Assembly: GCF_003692965.1 (NCBI RefSeq)
Contig: NZ_REHC01000012.1
Span: forward strand, 80,843-144,842
Origin: Lactobacillus sp. ESL0246
GTDB lineage: Bacteria > Bacillota > Bacilli > Lactobacillales > Lactobacillaceae
Direction: 5' to 3'
DNA length: 64,000 nucleotides
A program made the translations under genes and the position numbers. Under the pieces are notes generated by a model. It saw only the letters and a list, made by a program, of their open reading frames with translations. It made no database searches and was not told the DNA's origin. Every line of letters starts with the position of its first letter. Position 1 is the stretch's first letter. This document shows positions 10,108 through 19,263 of this stretch, piece after piece.

Positions 10108-11337
10108 TTATGAATGAGATGCACCTGAAACAGTATCCGAGTCATCTACTTTCATTTGATTTTCTTTTGTGACAGGATATGGCTTAATCCTTGTAGGATC
10201 AGTATTTGATCTCAAATTATCAGCCGTATAGTTAATATGCGTTATTCTTGCTCGTTTCACATCTTCAATCGTCTTACAACCAGTTAATTGCATATCGATC
10301 AATAATTCCTTATTTAGTTGCTCAATTACCGATTGAACTCCTTTTGCTCCACCTAATGCTAACCCATAGAGGTATGGCCGGCCAATCCCAACAAGATCGG
10401 CACCAAGTGCCAATGCCTTAAAGACATGTGAACCGCGCCGAACTCCTGAATCAAAGATGATTGGTACACGATGATTAACCGCCTTAGCAATTTCTGGAAG
10501 CATATCGATTGTTGCAGGCCCACAATCAACTTCACGACCACCATGGTTAGTGACAACGATTCCGTCAGCACCGGCACCCATTGCAAGATAAGCATCTTCA
10601 GCACACATAACACCCTTAACAAAAACAGGCAGCCCTGACATTTCTTTAATCCGTTTCACATCCTCCGGACCAATCTTTTGAGCAGATGAAGCATACATTT
10701 GAGCGACTGTTTGACCTTCACCCTTAGCACCCTGGTAACGAGTAAAGAAATCTAACGGTACTGGATAAGCAAACTTAGTTCGTAAATTAGCTTCTCTAAA
10801 TCCTGAAACTAATGCGTCAACTGTTAAAAAGATTCCCTTGTAGCCGGCTTTTTTGACTGCATCAAAGACCATTTTATTGAAATCCCAATCTTTACTGAGA
10901 TATAGTTGGAAAAAGCGTGGTGCTTCTGGAGCAGCAGCAGCAATATCTTCAACGCTCTTGTTAGCATAGGTACTAGAGCTAAACAATGCTCCGGCAGCGG
11001 CAGCACCTATCTGTGTTGCAACTTCAGCATCTTTATGTGCAATTCCATGACAAGCTATCGGTGAAATCATAACCGGGGTCTTTAATTTCATGCCCATAAA
11101 TTCAGTATCAAGCTGAGGATCTGTCATATTAGTCAAAGCACGCGGAATAATTTGGAAATGATTAAACGCGGTCGTATTGTTTCTCCAAGTCCATTCATTC
11201 TCTGAACCAGAAGCAATGTAGTAGTATGCACCTTCAGGCATAACGTTCTTTGCACGTTCCTCAAGTTCATCAAGATTAATCATATTAATCGCTTCATCGC
11301 GATCACTTTGCGGAAAACCGTTGTAATAGGATGTCAT
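10108..11337 (-). CDS. lox: FMN-dependent L-lactate oxidase (alpha-hydroxy-acid oxidase)
   Basis: 409-residue member of the FMN-dependent alpha-hydroxy-acid oxidase family. Visible motifs are SPIACHG and SSSTYANKS for FMN and substrate binding, FLTVDA, VKGVM, the active-site VTNHGGREVD near residue 265 with the catalytic His, and DSGVRRGSHVFKALALGAD with GIGRPYLYGLALGG near the end. The length and the ASGSENEWTWRNN N-terminal region fit L-lactate oxidase, which converts lactate and oxygen to pyruvate and hydrogen peroxide. Related 2-hydroxy-acid oxidases cannot be excluded. It stands alone, with its own terminator and a cre-like site upstream. Confidence 0.86.
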   Translation of the reverse strand: MTSYYNGFPQSDRDEAINMINLDELEERAKNVMPEGAYYYIASGSENEWTWRNNTTAFNHFQIIPRALTNMTDPQLDTEFMGMKLKTPVMISPIACHGIAHKDAEVATQIGAAAAGALFSSSTYANKSVEDIAAAAPEAPRFFQLYLSKDWDFNKMVFDAVKKAGYKGIFLTVDALVSGFREANLRTKFAYPVPLDFFTRYQGAKGEGQTVAQMYASSAQKIGPEDVKRIKEMSGLPVFVKGVMCAEDAYLAMGAGADGIVVTNHGGREVDCGPATIDMLPEIAKAVNHRVPIIFDSGVRRGSHVFKALALGADLVGIGRPYLYGLALGGAKGVQSVIEQLNKELLIDMQLTGCKTIEDVKRARITHINYTADNLRSNTDPTRIKPYPVTKENQMKVDDSDTVSGASHS

Positions 11338-11386
11338 TTTTTAAAACTCCTTTTGTTAATTCTATTCAATAAACTACACAACTATC

Positions 11387-11408
11387 ATTATACATAAAAT
11401 CGCTTACA
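11387..11408 (-). promoter_or_regulatory. Promoter -10 and candidate cre site upstream of lox
   Basis: On the minus strand TATAAT lies at 11392-11387. Just upstream, at 11408-11395, is TGTAAGCGATTTTA, which matches 13 of 14 positions of the catabolite-responsive consensus TGWAANCGNTNWCA. The site occupies the promoter spacer, where CcpA binding would block RNA polymerase. This is inferred from sequence only, and the -35 box is weak. Confidence 0.5.
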
Positions 11409-11484
11409 CAGGTTAGTTGAATTTCAATATGTTCGCCTATTCTAGTGAAAACAATTACATTTATCTTGTAAATATTATCTTCAC

Positions 11485-12282
11485 TTATAAATTATGTCTA
11501 ATAACACTGACAAAGTAAGCAATAAGATAAATAATCACTTCAATTAGTGCAATAAAAAATGTTACTGGTAAATTGGTTATAAACCCAAGATAGAGCCCAA
11601 GCCAAACACCTAATAATGCAAAGAAAACTGACCAAGCCAACATTGCCGGAATAGTCTTGCCAATATAACTAGCAATTGATGGCGGAAGGGTCAACAAAAT
11701 AAATACTAACAATGATCCCACAATTTGAGCCCCAATTGAAACCGACATCGCCAAAGTCACCAAGAAAATCAAACTAACTAAGCCGGTTTTGACACCGTGA
11801 GCAAGTGCACCAATATGATCAAAAGAGTCAAAATTCAATTGTCTTTGAATAACAAAAATTAGCAATAGTACAATAATAGATAAGATAATTAATTGCCAAA
11901 CCCCTTGCTTATCAACTCCAATTATACTGCCGAAAAGAATATTGGTCGCATAATTGCTATTATTACCTGAAATTGCTAAAAACAAGACCCCTAACCCAAT
12001 GAATAGCGCTGAAATTGCGCTAATTGATGATTCTTTTTGTTCACTATGCAGGGATAACTCACCAACACTAACTGACCCTAATAAAGTAAATAGTAGCATT
12101 CCCCATAGGGGATTAATTCCCAGCCAAACTGCAAAAGCGGCTCCAGCAAAGCCAATCTCCGAAAGAGTGTGTGCTAAAAAACTAAAATTGCGCGCCACCA
12201 CATAAACACCGACAATACCACAGGTAATTGCAATAAATGTACTAGCTAAAAAGGCGTTACGCATAAATCCAAAAGCAAACAT
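11485..12282 (-). CDS. znuB: Metal (zinc/manganese-type) ABC importer, permease
   Basis: 265-residue membrane protein of the ABC-3 permease family with about eight hydrophobic helices. Family-type segments are visible, such as VGVYVVARNFSFLAHTLSEI and VGSLLVFILLTLPPS. It overlaps the stop of the ATPase gene (TAATG), so translation is coupled. With the ATPase and the solute-binding protein at 14124-15017 it forms a complete metal importer. Zinc is more likely than manganese because of the His/Asp-rich binding protein, but this is an inference. Confidence 0.85.
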   Translation of the reverse strand: MFAFGFMRNAFLASTFIAITCGIVGVYVVARNFSFLAHTLSEIGFAGAAFAVWLGINPLWGMLLFTLLGSVSVGELSLHSEQKESSISAISALFIGLGVLFLAISGNNSNYATNILFGSIIGVDKQGVWQLIILSIIVLLLIFVIQRQLNFDSFDHIGALAHGVKTGLVSLIFLVTLAMSVSIGAQIVGSLLVFILLTLPPSIASYIGKTIPAMLAWSVFFALLGVWLGLYLGFITNLPVTFFIALIEVIIYLIAYFVSVIRHNL

Positions 12283-12935
12283 TAATCGTAAGCCTCCTCA
12301 AATTGTGCCATTGACCCTTGTTCAATTTTATGATGATTTAAATAAAGGTAATCCTGCATATATTTTTTTGCCAATGGCACATCATGGGTTACGAACAATA
12401 CCGTAATTTTATGCTTCTGATTTAAATGTCTGATTAACTTCATTAATTCATCCTTAGCAAGTGGGTCTAGGCTTGCTGTTGCCTCATCTAAAATAATCAT
12501 GTTAGGATTTTCCAGCAATGCTTGTGCTAAATATGCACGTTGTTTTTGTCCTCCTGATGCTTCACCCATTCGAGTATTTCGAATTTGATATAAATTTGTT
12601 TCTTTAAGTTGCGCTTTAATTGCCTGCTTAATTTTACGATTCTTGATTAAGGGAGCATTTAAGCCAACAAATGCTTCAATTGATAATGGGTATTCTGGAT
12701 TAATATTGCGAAACTGTGGCACATATCCCAAACGAGTATTTGAATCAAACTTGAAATTTCCTGCTGTTGGTACTAGCATCTTCATTAAAATATTAATCAA
12801 AGTCGTTTTGCCAGTCCCATTTGGTCCCAAAAGTGCAGTCATCGATCCCTGCTTCAATTTAAATTTTAAATTTTCAAAAATTAATTCTTGGTCAAATTTC
12901 ATGGCAAGATTATTTACTTCTAAAATATCAGACAA
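12282..12935 (-). CDS. znuC: Metal ABC importer, ATP-binding protein
   Basis: 217-residue ABC ATPase. Walker A GPNGTGKTT is near 36, signature ASGGQKQRAYLAQAL near 127 and Walker B MIILDEATASLDP near 148. The signature starts ASGGQ rather than LSGGQ. The start codon is TTG at 12935, supported by AAGGAG upstream. It follows the SLAP amidase by 22 bases and overlaps the permease gene. Confidence 0.87.
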   Translation of the reverse strand: MSDILEVNNLAMKFDQELIFENLKFKLKQGSMTALLGPNGTGKTTLINILMKMLVPTAGNFKFDSNTRLGYVPQFRNINPEYPLSIEAFVGLNAPLIKNRKIKQAIKAQLKETNLYQIRNTRMGEASGGQKQRAYLAQALLENPNMIILDEATASLDPLAKDELMKLIRHLNQKHKITVLFVTHDVPLAKKYMQDYLYLNHHKIEQGSMAQFEEAYD

Positions 12936-12957
12936 TTTACACTCCTTACTTGGTTAT

Positions 12958-14106
12958 TCAGAAATTCCCAACTTTAACAAATTGATTTATTCCAATTTGA
13001 TAATATTTGCGATTAGTTATTTTGAGTGCCCCGCCATATATTCGCACAGAATTACCGCGGAACAATTTGCCTAGATTAGTCCGATTTCCGCTTGCATCAT
13101 ACATATAAGCGTTATGCTTTAAAAGTCGCATTTTTCCTTCAACATTGCTGGCAACAACATACTGGTTTAGCCCTACTTGTAAATACTTTTTATTTTTAAT
13201 TATCTTATCACCATAAATAGTAAGCTTTACACCAGCTTTTTTTAGTTCTGTAGCAGTAGCTACACCATTTTCATCATAAACTTTTGCATTGTGCATTAAA
13301 GTTTTATTTCCGATAGCTTCTGGCAAAGTTGGCTTTTGAGAAGTCTGATTATCTTTATCATGATTACCTGAATTGTCTGGATTCTGCGTTCCCTGCGAAC
13401 TTTGTGAATCTTGCGAACCTGGTTTGTCATAATAATATTTGATTAGGTCAAAAAAGTCATCCATAGAATAGCCCCATTTGGCAAAATAACCATCAGGATC
13501 GCCATGATCCGTTCCACCAAGAAACTGCGATACAGCACGATGTGACCAAACTGTTCCTTGACCTGTATGTACAGCATTAACGGGAACAATATTATATCTG
13601 TGCATAATTTGAGCCACATAAATTGCATCATTGTTTATACTCTTAGTAAAATCAGTAAGATTGTTTTCTTCGCATAATTCTACTTGGAAAAAGCGATTGT
13701 TGGCGATAGGACCGGCTCCCCAAACACCATATGCTGGCGTCATCATCTGAATAACACCATTATGGTCGACAAAGGCATGTACATAAGAATAAATATTCAT
13801 CCATTCACGATTGAAATAGACCGCCTCATCATGTGCACTAGCATTAGGAGTTGCTGTTTCATGAATGACAACTCCTTCAGGTTTACCATTACGATAATTT
13901 AACGGATTGTCTGTATAAAAACAGTTGTACTTAATCCCCTCCTGCTGCAACATTTGCTGCAGATAGGTCAGACTGCCATAACTTTCCTGTTTAGCATTAT
14001 TATTTATTGTACTACCCTGGGCACTAGCATGAACTTCCACCACTCTAGCTGTTAGCATCGTACTCATTCCGATAACCATAGCTATCGTAGCAATTAATTT
14101 TTTCAT
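12958..14106 (-). CDS. N-acetylmuramoyl-L-alanine amidase with SLAP anchoring domains
   Basis: 382-residue secreted protein: a signal peptide (KKLIATIAMVIGMSTMLTA), an Amidase_2 domain near 40-220 and two C-terminal SLAP repeats (TLMHNAKVYDENG and LLKHNAYMYDASG) that bind the cell wall. Zinc ligands of the amidase fold are visible: His in VIHETATPNA, His in WSHRAVS and Asp in DHGDPDGYF. Between the two parts is a Ser/Gln/Asn-rich linker. The start at 14106 is chosen over an upstream in-frame ATG because GAGGA precedes it and the signal peptide follows. It sits inside the metal ABC operon, 17 bases after the binding protein and 22 bases before the ATPase. A close paralogue is at 47927-49081. 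Confidence 0.87.
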   Translation of the reverse strand: MKKLIATIAMVIGMSTMLTARVVEVHASAQGSTINNNAKQESYGSLTYLQQMLQQEGIKYNCFYTDNPLNYRNGKPEGVVIHETATPNASAHDEAVYFNREWMNIYSYVHAFVDHNGVIQMMTPAYGVWGAGPIANNRFFQVELCEENNLTDFTKSINNDAIYVAQIMHRYNIVPVNAVHTGQGTVWSHRAVSQFLGGTDHGDPDGYFAKWGYSMDDFFDLIKYYYDKPGSQDSQSSQGTQNPDNSGNHDKDNQTSQKPTLPEAIGNKTLMHNAKVYDENGVATATELKKAGVKLTIYGDKIIKNKKYLQVGLNQYVVASNVEGKMRLLKHNAYMYDASGNRTNLGKLFRGNSVRIYGGALKITNRKYYQIGINQFVKVGNF

Positions 14107-14123
14107 TTTTATTTCCTCATATA

Positions 14124-15017
14124 TTATTTTTGTGCAATCTCTGCTAAACTTTGATAACTTGTTGTCATCCACTCTAGATAAGTGGTTTTTGCTGGAATTG
14201 TTTCACGAATTTTTAAAACAGGAACATCATGTTCATCGGCCATCTTAACGAAATTATCAACAGTAGAACTAGAAGTCTGAGAATTAACTACAAAAAACGA
14301 GATTTTTCTTTCTTTAATTCCCTGCGATATTTTTTGCACTGTTGCAGGACTTGGATCCGTATTGTTTTGAACTGCTTTTTCAAAATCTTTATCTGCAACC
14401 TTGAAGCCAGCTGCCTTTAATGCATAATCAAAAACAGGCTCACTGACATAGACTGACTGGTGATGACCACCAATTTTTGAAGCAGCTTTTTGAACACGAG
14501 CAATCTCTGCCAAATACCGACGACCATTATTGCGATAATATCGTGAATGTTGTGGATCTTTACGGCTTAGTTCCTTAACTAACCAATCAACATACTTGGC
14601 AGGCATTTTCAAATCAAACCAGACATGTGGATTATCTCCCTTTTTTAAGCCAAGCAAGTCTTCACCAACTAATATAGGCTTTTTATCAACAGAGGAAGCC
14701 AATTTATTCATCCAGCTGTCATATCCTAAGCCGTTAGCAACAACAATATCTGCTTGAGACATAGCTTTAGCATCATTAGTAGTCGGCTCAAAGTCATGGG
14801 GATCCACATTGGCATTCTTAATAATTGCTTGTGCTGTGCCATACTTGCCAACAACGTTCTTTGCAATATCTGCATAAACATTAGTTGTAGTCATAATTGA
14901 AATTTTGTCTGTTTTTTTTGATTGTGATGAACACCCAGTAAGCGTCAGCATCAGTAACCCTAAGGTAGTCACAGCGAATAATTTTTTCAATTTAGTAAAA
15001 TTCATTATTGTTGTCAT
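14124..15017 (-). CDS. znuA: Metal ABC importer, solute-binding lipoprotein
   Basis: 297-residue ZnuA/TroA-type protein. Lipobox LTLTGC is near residue 29. Metal-binding features are DPHDFEPT, NPHVWFD, YVSEPVFDYAL and a late QTSSS segment. It captures Zn or Mn outside the membrane for the permease and ATPase encoded downstream. It is the first gene of the four-gene operon. The promoter and an inverted repeat lie upstream. Confidence 0.87.
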   Translation of the reverse strand: MTTIMNFTKLKKLFAVTTLGLLMLTLTGCSSQSKKTDKISIMTTTNVYADIAKNVVGKYGTAQAIIKNANVDPHDFEPTTNDAKAMSQADIVVANGLGYDSWMNKLASSVDKKPILVGEDLLGLKKGDNPHVWFDLKMPAKYVDWLVKELSRKDPQHSRYYRNNGRRYLAEIARVQKAASKIGGHHQSVYVSEPVFDYALKAAGFKVADKDFEKAVQNNTDPSPATVQKISQGIKERKISFFVVNSQTSSSTVDNFVKMADEHDVPVLKIRETIPAKTTYLEWMTTSYQSLAEIAQK

Positions 15018-15066
15018 TCCTTTACAATTTTTAGGCTATCGTTAGGGATCGCCAAATAAAATAACC

Positions 15067-15107
15067 GTAACTTCAACTAAAGTTACTTACAATTAATAAC
15101 AATTATA
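15067..15107 (-). promoter_or_regulatory. Promoter and inverted-repeat operator of the metal-import operon
   Basis: On the minus strand TATAAT is at 15107-15102. Downstream, over the probable transcription start, lies a perfect inverted repeat GTAACTT-N6-AAGTTAC at 15067-15086. This is the usual position for a repressor operator. A metal-sensing regulator (AdcR- or Zur-like) is an inference; the sequence does not match the streptococcal AdcR consensus exactly. Confidence 0.5.
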
Positions 15108-15224
15108 CACTAAAAAAACGCCACGATTAAAGTAACGCATTAAACATTGCTAACAATCTGATTAATATTACATTTCAGTTATTTTTCTTTTACCGTGATA
15201 AATTATATTCATTTTTTAAAACAA

Positions 15225-15253
15225 AAAACGTACCAGATATTCAGTACGTTTTC
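15225..15253 (-). terminator. Terminator after lrgB
   Basis: The hairpin AAAACGTAC/GTACGTTTT lies 35 bases after the lrgB stop and is followed on the minus strand by a T-rich run. Confidence 0.65.
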
Positions 15254-15287
15254 AGTGTAAGTAACATAATAATAAAATTTTTAACAA

Positions 15288-16013
15288 CTATAATCCAATC
15301 ATATGACTAAAGATTGGAACCAACAAATTATCAACTAAAGCAGTTGCAACAACGGCAACGGATGCCATCGCTCCCTGAACAGATCCTAATTCTAACGCAA
15401 AAGCTGAACCAACTGTGTGACCTGAAGTTCCTAATCCTAAGCCTGCACCTAAGGGATCTTCATTGAGATTAAACCATTTTACCAGTTGCTTACCAAGTGC
15501 ATAAATAACGACCGCATTGATAATGCATGCCATTGCAGTTACTGAGGCATTACCACCAATTGACTTAGTTAATGGCATTGCAACTGCAGTGGTAGCTGAT
15601 TGGCTGAGCATTGACTTAATACCAACACTATCAAGGCCAACTGCTTTAGAAACAAGCGTAATTAATATCATCGAAATAAATGTACCAACAACTAAGCCAA
15701 GTAAAATTACCAGCCAGTTTTTCTTAACAACATCGTTACGCTTGTACAACGGGACAGCGAAAGCAATTGTTGCCGGAGTAATAAACCAAAAAATAATATC
15801 TCCACCAGGCTTATAGGCTTGTGTGTAAACTATTGCTGTAGTTGTATTGAAGAATTTGGCTAAAACTGCTAAAACAGCAATTCCCAAAATCATTCCTACA
15901 AACAGAGGTTGGAAAAGAAAGAAGCCGTTAGACTTTTTGAATAGCCATTGACCGATCAAGAAAACGACCAGTGATAGGAAAACCCCAAATAACGGATTAG
16001 TTATAAACTTCAT
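15288..16013 (-). CDS. lrgB: LrgB/CidB family membrane protein
   Basis: 241 residues, almost all hydrophobic, with the LrgB pattern LSQSATTAVAMPLTKSIGG near 138-156 and GLGTSGHTVGSAFALELG near 193. LrgB acts with LrgA to control murein hydrolase activity and programmed lysis, and related proteins export pyruvate. Its ATG overlaps the lrgA stop (TAATG). It is the last gene of lytS-lytR-lrgA-lrgB. Confidence 0.9.
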   Translation of the reverse strand: MKFITNPLFGVFLSLVVFLIGQWLFKKSNGFFLFQPLFVGMILGIAVLAVLAKFFNTTTAIVYTQAYKPGGDIIFWFITPATIAFAVPLYKRNDVVKKNWLVILLGLVVGTFISMILITLVSKAVGLDSVGIKSMLSQSATTAVAMPLTKSIGGNASVTAMACIINAVVIYALGKQLVKWFNLNEDPLGAGLGLGTSGHTVGSAFALELGSVQGAMASVAVVATALVDNLLVPIFSHMIGL

Positions 16014-16447
16014 TACTTAGCATCTCCTATTTTCTTTTTGTGATGTATATTTACCTGACTCTCGGTTATCTTATTAACAAGCCAACTAAAAAATCTGGTT
16101 GTATATGCAATAACCACTAACAAGATAATTGTAGCTGCCACAATTACAATTATTAGCTGCACTCCCTGTGCTTTCATAATTTTCAAGTTAGCTGCTAATG
16201 AAATTCCTGATGGAACAAACATAAAACTAATTAAAGAAATTAGAACACTGCCAAAAGAGTCAACCCATTCTATCTTAATCACTTTAGTAGTTAATAACAT
16301 ATAAAGTAGAATCAATCCAATCACTGGTGTTGGTACCGGAAATGACTTCGGCATCAAATCTGAAATCACTTGTGACACAAATAAGATTGCGGCATAAATG
16401 AACATCTGAACCAAAATTGGTGCTGACTTCACTTTCTTTTCTTCCAT
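16013..16447 (-). CDS. lrgA: LrgA/CidA family holin-like membrane protein
   Basis: 144 residues with four hydrophobic helices and the LrgA segments FPVPTPVIGLILLYMLL and FVPSGISLAANL. The open frame extends 42 codons upstream, but the ATG at 16447 has GAAAGGGA at a suitable distance and gives the normal family length. It is translationally coupled to lrgB and lies about 150 bases after lytR, which in this family activates lrgAB. Confidence 0.88.
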   Translation of the reverse strand: MEEKKVKSAPILVQMFIYAAILFVSQVISDLMPKSFPVPTPVIGLILLYMLLTTKVIKIEWVDSFGSVLISLISFMFVPSGISLAANLKIMKAQGVQLIIVIVAATIILLVVIAYTTRFFSWLVNKITESQVNIHHKKKIGDAK

Positions 16448-16599
16448 AAAAACCATTCCCTTTCTCTCACAACTTGCTTTCAAGTAATACCATAAGCTAA
16501 ATAGAGAAAATTGTATCTGGTTATTGGATGAACTGCAAAAAATAAGCCACGAATTACCTAAAAGCGATTTCACAATGCGATTAAGGTGAATTTATGTCC

Positions 16600-17328
16600 T
16601 TACATGTCTAACCTTCTTTTTAATTCTTTTCGATAAGATCGACCTACTTGAATTTTGACACCATTATTCATCAAAAGTAATAAGGTATGATTAAACCACG
16701 GCTGAATTTCTTTAATATCTCCGATATTTACGATAGCGTTACGATGAACTTGGACAAATGTTACATCAGTTAAATGCTGCTTTAGCCAGGCCAAAGTTTT
16801 CCTTGTTTCAAACTTTTGTTTGACAGTGGTAATCGTTAATACCCCGTTATTAACTGTAGCAGCAACTATATTTGCTTTTTTAATTACCACATTTCGATCA
16901 TCAAGTTCAACAATCAGGACTTCACTTTCGTTACTTGATGTCTTCTGAAATTTAGCTGTTAGATTTGCAGTAGCTTTTTTTAAAGCACGGTCAATTCTCT
17001 TTTGCTCAAATGGCTTGAGTATGTAGTCAAACGCCCCTATATCAAAAGCCTTAACCGCATATTCATCATATGCGGTGGCAAAAATAATTAGTGGTGCGTG
17101 AGCTAACTGCTTCAATTCTTCTGCAAGTTCAAAGCCATTTTCATCATTTAATGAAATATCTAAAAACAATAAATCAATTGGATACTTTAGCAAAATTCCT
17201 TGAGCTTCTTTAATATCTTCTGCTTGATAAAGTGTTACTGGGTGATTTTTTAAACTCGGACTCTTTTTAATTAAATATAATAATTCCGTTCGTGCTAACG
17301 GTTCATCATCTACAACTAAAATTTTCAA
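16600..17328 (-). CDS. lytR: LytTR-family response regulator
   Basis: 242 residues. The receiver domain at 1-120 has the acidic pair DDEPLA, the phosphorylated Asp in LLFLDISL near 55, and FATAYDEYAVKAFDIGAFDYILKPF. The LytTR DNA-binding domain lies at about 140-242 (FVQVHRNAIVNIGDIKEIQPW). It responds to LytS and controls lrgAB, which follows directly. It starts two bases after the lytS stop. Confidence 0.9.
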   Translation of the reverse strand: MKILVVDDEPLARTELLYLIKKSPSLKNHPVTLYQAEDIKEAQGILLKYPIDLLFLDISLNDENGFELAEELKQLAHAPLIIFATAYDEYAVKAFDIGAFDYILKPFEQKRIDRALKKATANLTAKFQKTSSNESEVLIVELDDRNVVIKKANIVAATVNNGVLTITTVKQKFETRKTLAWLKQHLTDVTFVQVHRNAIVNIGDIKEIQPWFNHTLLLLMNNGVKIQVGRSYRKELKRRLDM

Positions 17329-17329
17329 C

Positions 17330-19080
17330 TTAATCTCCTGCTATCTTCTCAATATTTTTGCTTTGTTTCATTGGTATTTTCATGCTGAAAGTTGAACCAG
17401 CAGAACTGGTTACAATTTTAAGTTTGCTACTCGTTCCGTATAACCCTTGCAGTCGTCGATTTAAATTATAAAGTGCGGTCCCACTTCCACGTGATTCATC
17501 AATTACTTCTTGTCCTAACCGAGCAAGAACCATTGAATCGATTCCATTTCCATTATCACTAACCTTGATTTCCAAAGATTGTCCCCTTTTTGTCAAACCA
17601 ACCATAATTTTATTTCCGGTCTTTCTCCCCTTAAAAGCATGCCTAATCGCATTTTCAATAAAAATTTGTAAACAAAATGGTGGTAGCAAGGTATCAGCCG
17701 GTACTTTAATTTGATAATCAATTGAAAACTTATTAGGAAAGCGGAGTGTCTCAATTCCTGTATACGCTTCAACATATTTTTTTTCTTGTTCTAATGAAAT
17801 TTCTTTTTTTGACCATTTTTAAGACTGAGTCGAAAATAGGTACTTAATTGCATTAATGCTTCATGCGCTTTATCAACATTTACCCGCATTAATGCTCCAA
17901 TGGTATTAATCGCATTAAATAAAAAGTGTGGGTTAATTTGGAGCTGAAGTGCTCTTATTTCAGCCTCATTAACTAGGCTGGTCTGCTGTTCAGCAATTCC
18001 AATTGCCAATTGACCAGAAAAAATCATCGCTAACCCACGAACCAAATTTTCCTCAACAACTGTCATTTCCCGTCCTTCACGCAAATAGAGCTTTAATGCT
18101 CCAATTGTTGCATCATTAACTCTTAATGGACAAACAATCGCTGAAGTCAGGGGGCAATCATGGTGAGGACAGCCAATCTCTTTTTTAGAATACGCTACCT
18201 TCTCCTTTCCAGTTGAAATTACATACTTAGACATATCAGTAAGCACTGGTTCTCCTGAAATATGGTGATCTTCTCCCATGCCAATATGAGCTAAAACATT
18301 TCTTTGATCGGTCAAGCCTACTGCATCAAAATGAGTATATTCTTTAATTATTTGACAAACGTGTTTAGCCGAATCGAGATCGAGCCCATTGCGAAAATAA
18401 GGTAGTGTCTTGTTAGTCAGTTCTAAAACATCTTTAGTTTGGACTGCTCGTAATTGTCTTTCGTTAGATAAATAAGTCTGCAAAATCTCAATAAACAAGT
18501 AAGAGCCAATTGAGTTGAGCAATATCATCGGAACAAAAATCAATTTAACCAATCCCAAACCGCGGAATACAAAAATAAAGGCCATCTGAATCAGTTCTGC
18601 CAGCAACGCTAAAACCACTGTCCAAAGTGTAGATGGATACAAATTATTTTTCTTAACATGGTCTCCCAAAACGCCAATTAAGAATCCAATTAAGACCGAA
18701 CTAAAAATATAAAAATAATCAGAAAAGCCACCAAAAATGACTCTATGTAAGCCACCTACTAATCCAACCAGCATTCCAACGTAAGGCCCACCGGTCAAAC
18801 TAGCTGTGGTAATCACTAACATTCTTGTATTAGCAATCGAATCAGATTGAGACATTTTAGTAATAATTAGTGGCGTTACAATCTCTTTTGAATTCGAAAT
18901 CTCCACCCCAGTTAAATTTGAAATAATTACAAAGATTGAAAAAATTACAAACAACCATGTCTGCGATTTAAGCGTTCTTTTTTCAATTAGATTCCTAAAA
19001 AAACGCATATTTACTAGCATAAATGCCAGTACCATAATAAGACCTAATCGCTCTGATAATAAAATAAATAGATTAAACAA
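17330..19080 (-). pseudogene. lytS: LytS sensor histidine kinase, split by a one-base frameshift
   Basis: About 580 residues when read across the shift, the usual LytS length. The 5' frame (19080-17791) gives a 5TM-LYT membrane region, a GAF domain near 220-360 and the phosphoacceptor motif INPHFLFNAINTIG, then stops at 17791. The -1 frame continues to 17330 with the ATPase motifs IENAIRHAFKG, DNGNGID and GSGTALYNLNRRL. The break falls in a run of seven A at 17809-17803 that reads A_AAA_AAG in the zero frame, the classic -1 slippery heptamer. It could be a null mutation, a read error or programmed frameshifting. The true protein state is not known. Confidence 0.82.
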
Positions 19081-19213
19081 ATTGTACTCACTTCTTTAAT
19101 TTATGTTAGACTACCCCAGTTTTATCTTTTATTATGCCATAACACTAATTTCATAATTTACGAAACATGTTTAATTACCCTTTTTGGAGTTTAAACAGCC
19201 AAAAAAAGGAACT

Positions 19214-19250
19214 AAAAAAATCTCAATCCAAACGATTGAGATTTTTTATT
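19214..19250 (-). terminator. Terminator after fruA
   Basis: AAATCTCAATC and GATTGAGATTT pair around a five-base loop with flanking A and T runs, just after the fruA stop. Confidence 0.85.
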
Positions 19251-19263
19251 AAATACTATGTTG

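Noticed and set aside
15067..15086. Calling the inverted repeat an AdcR box
   Set aside because: It does not match TTAACNNGTTAA; only the general dyad layout is shared.
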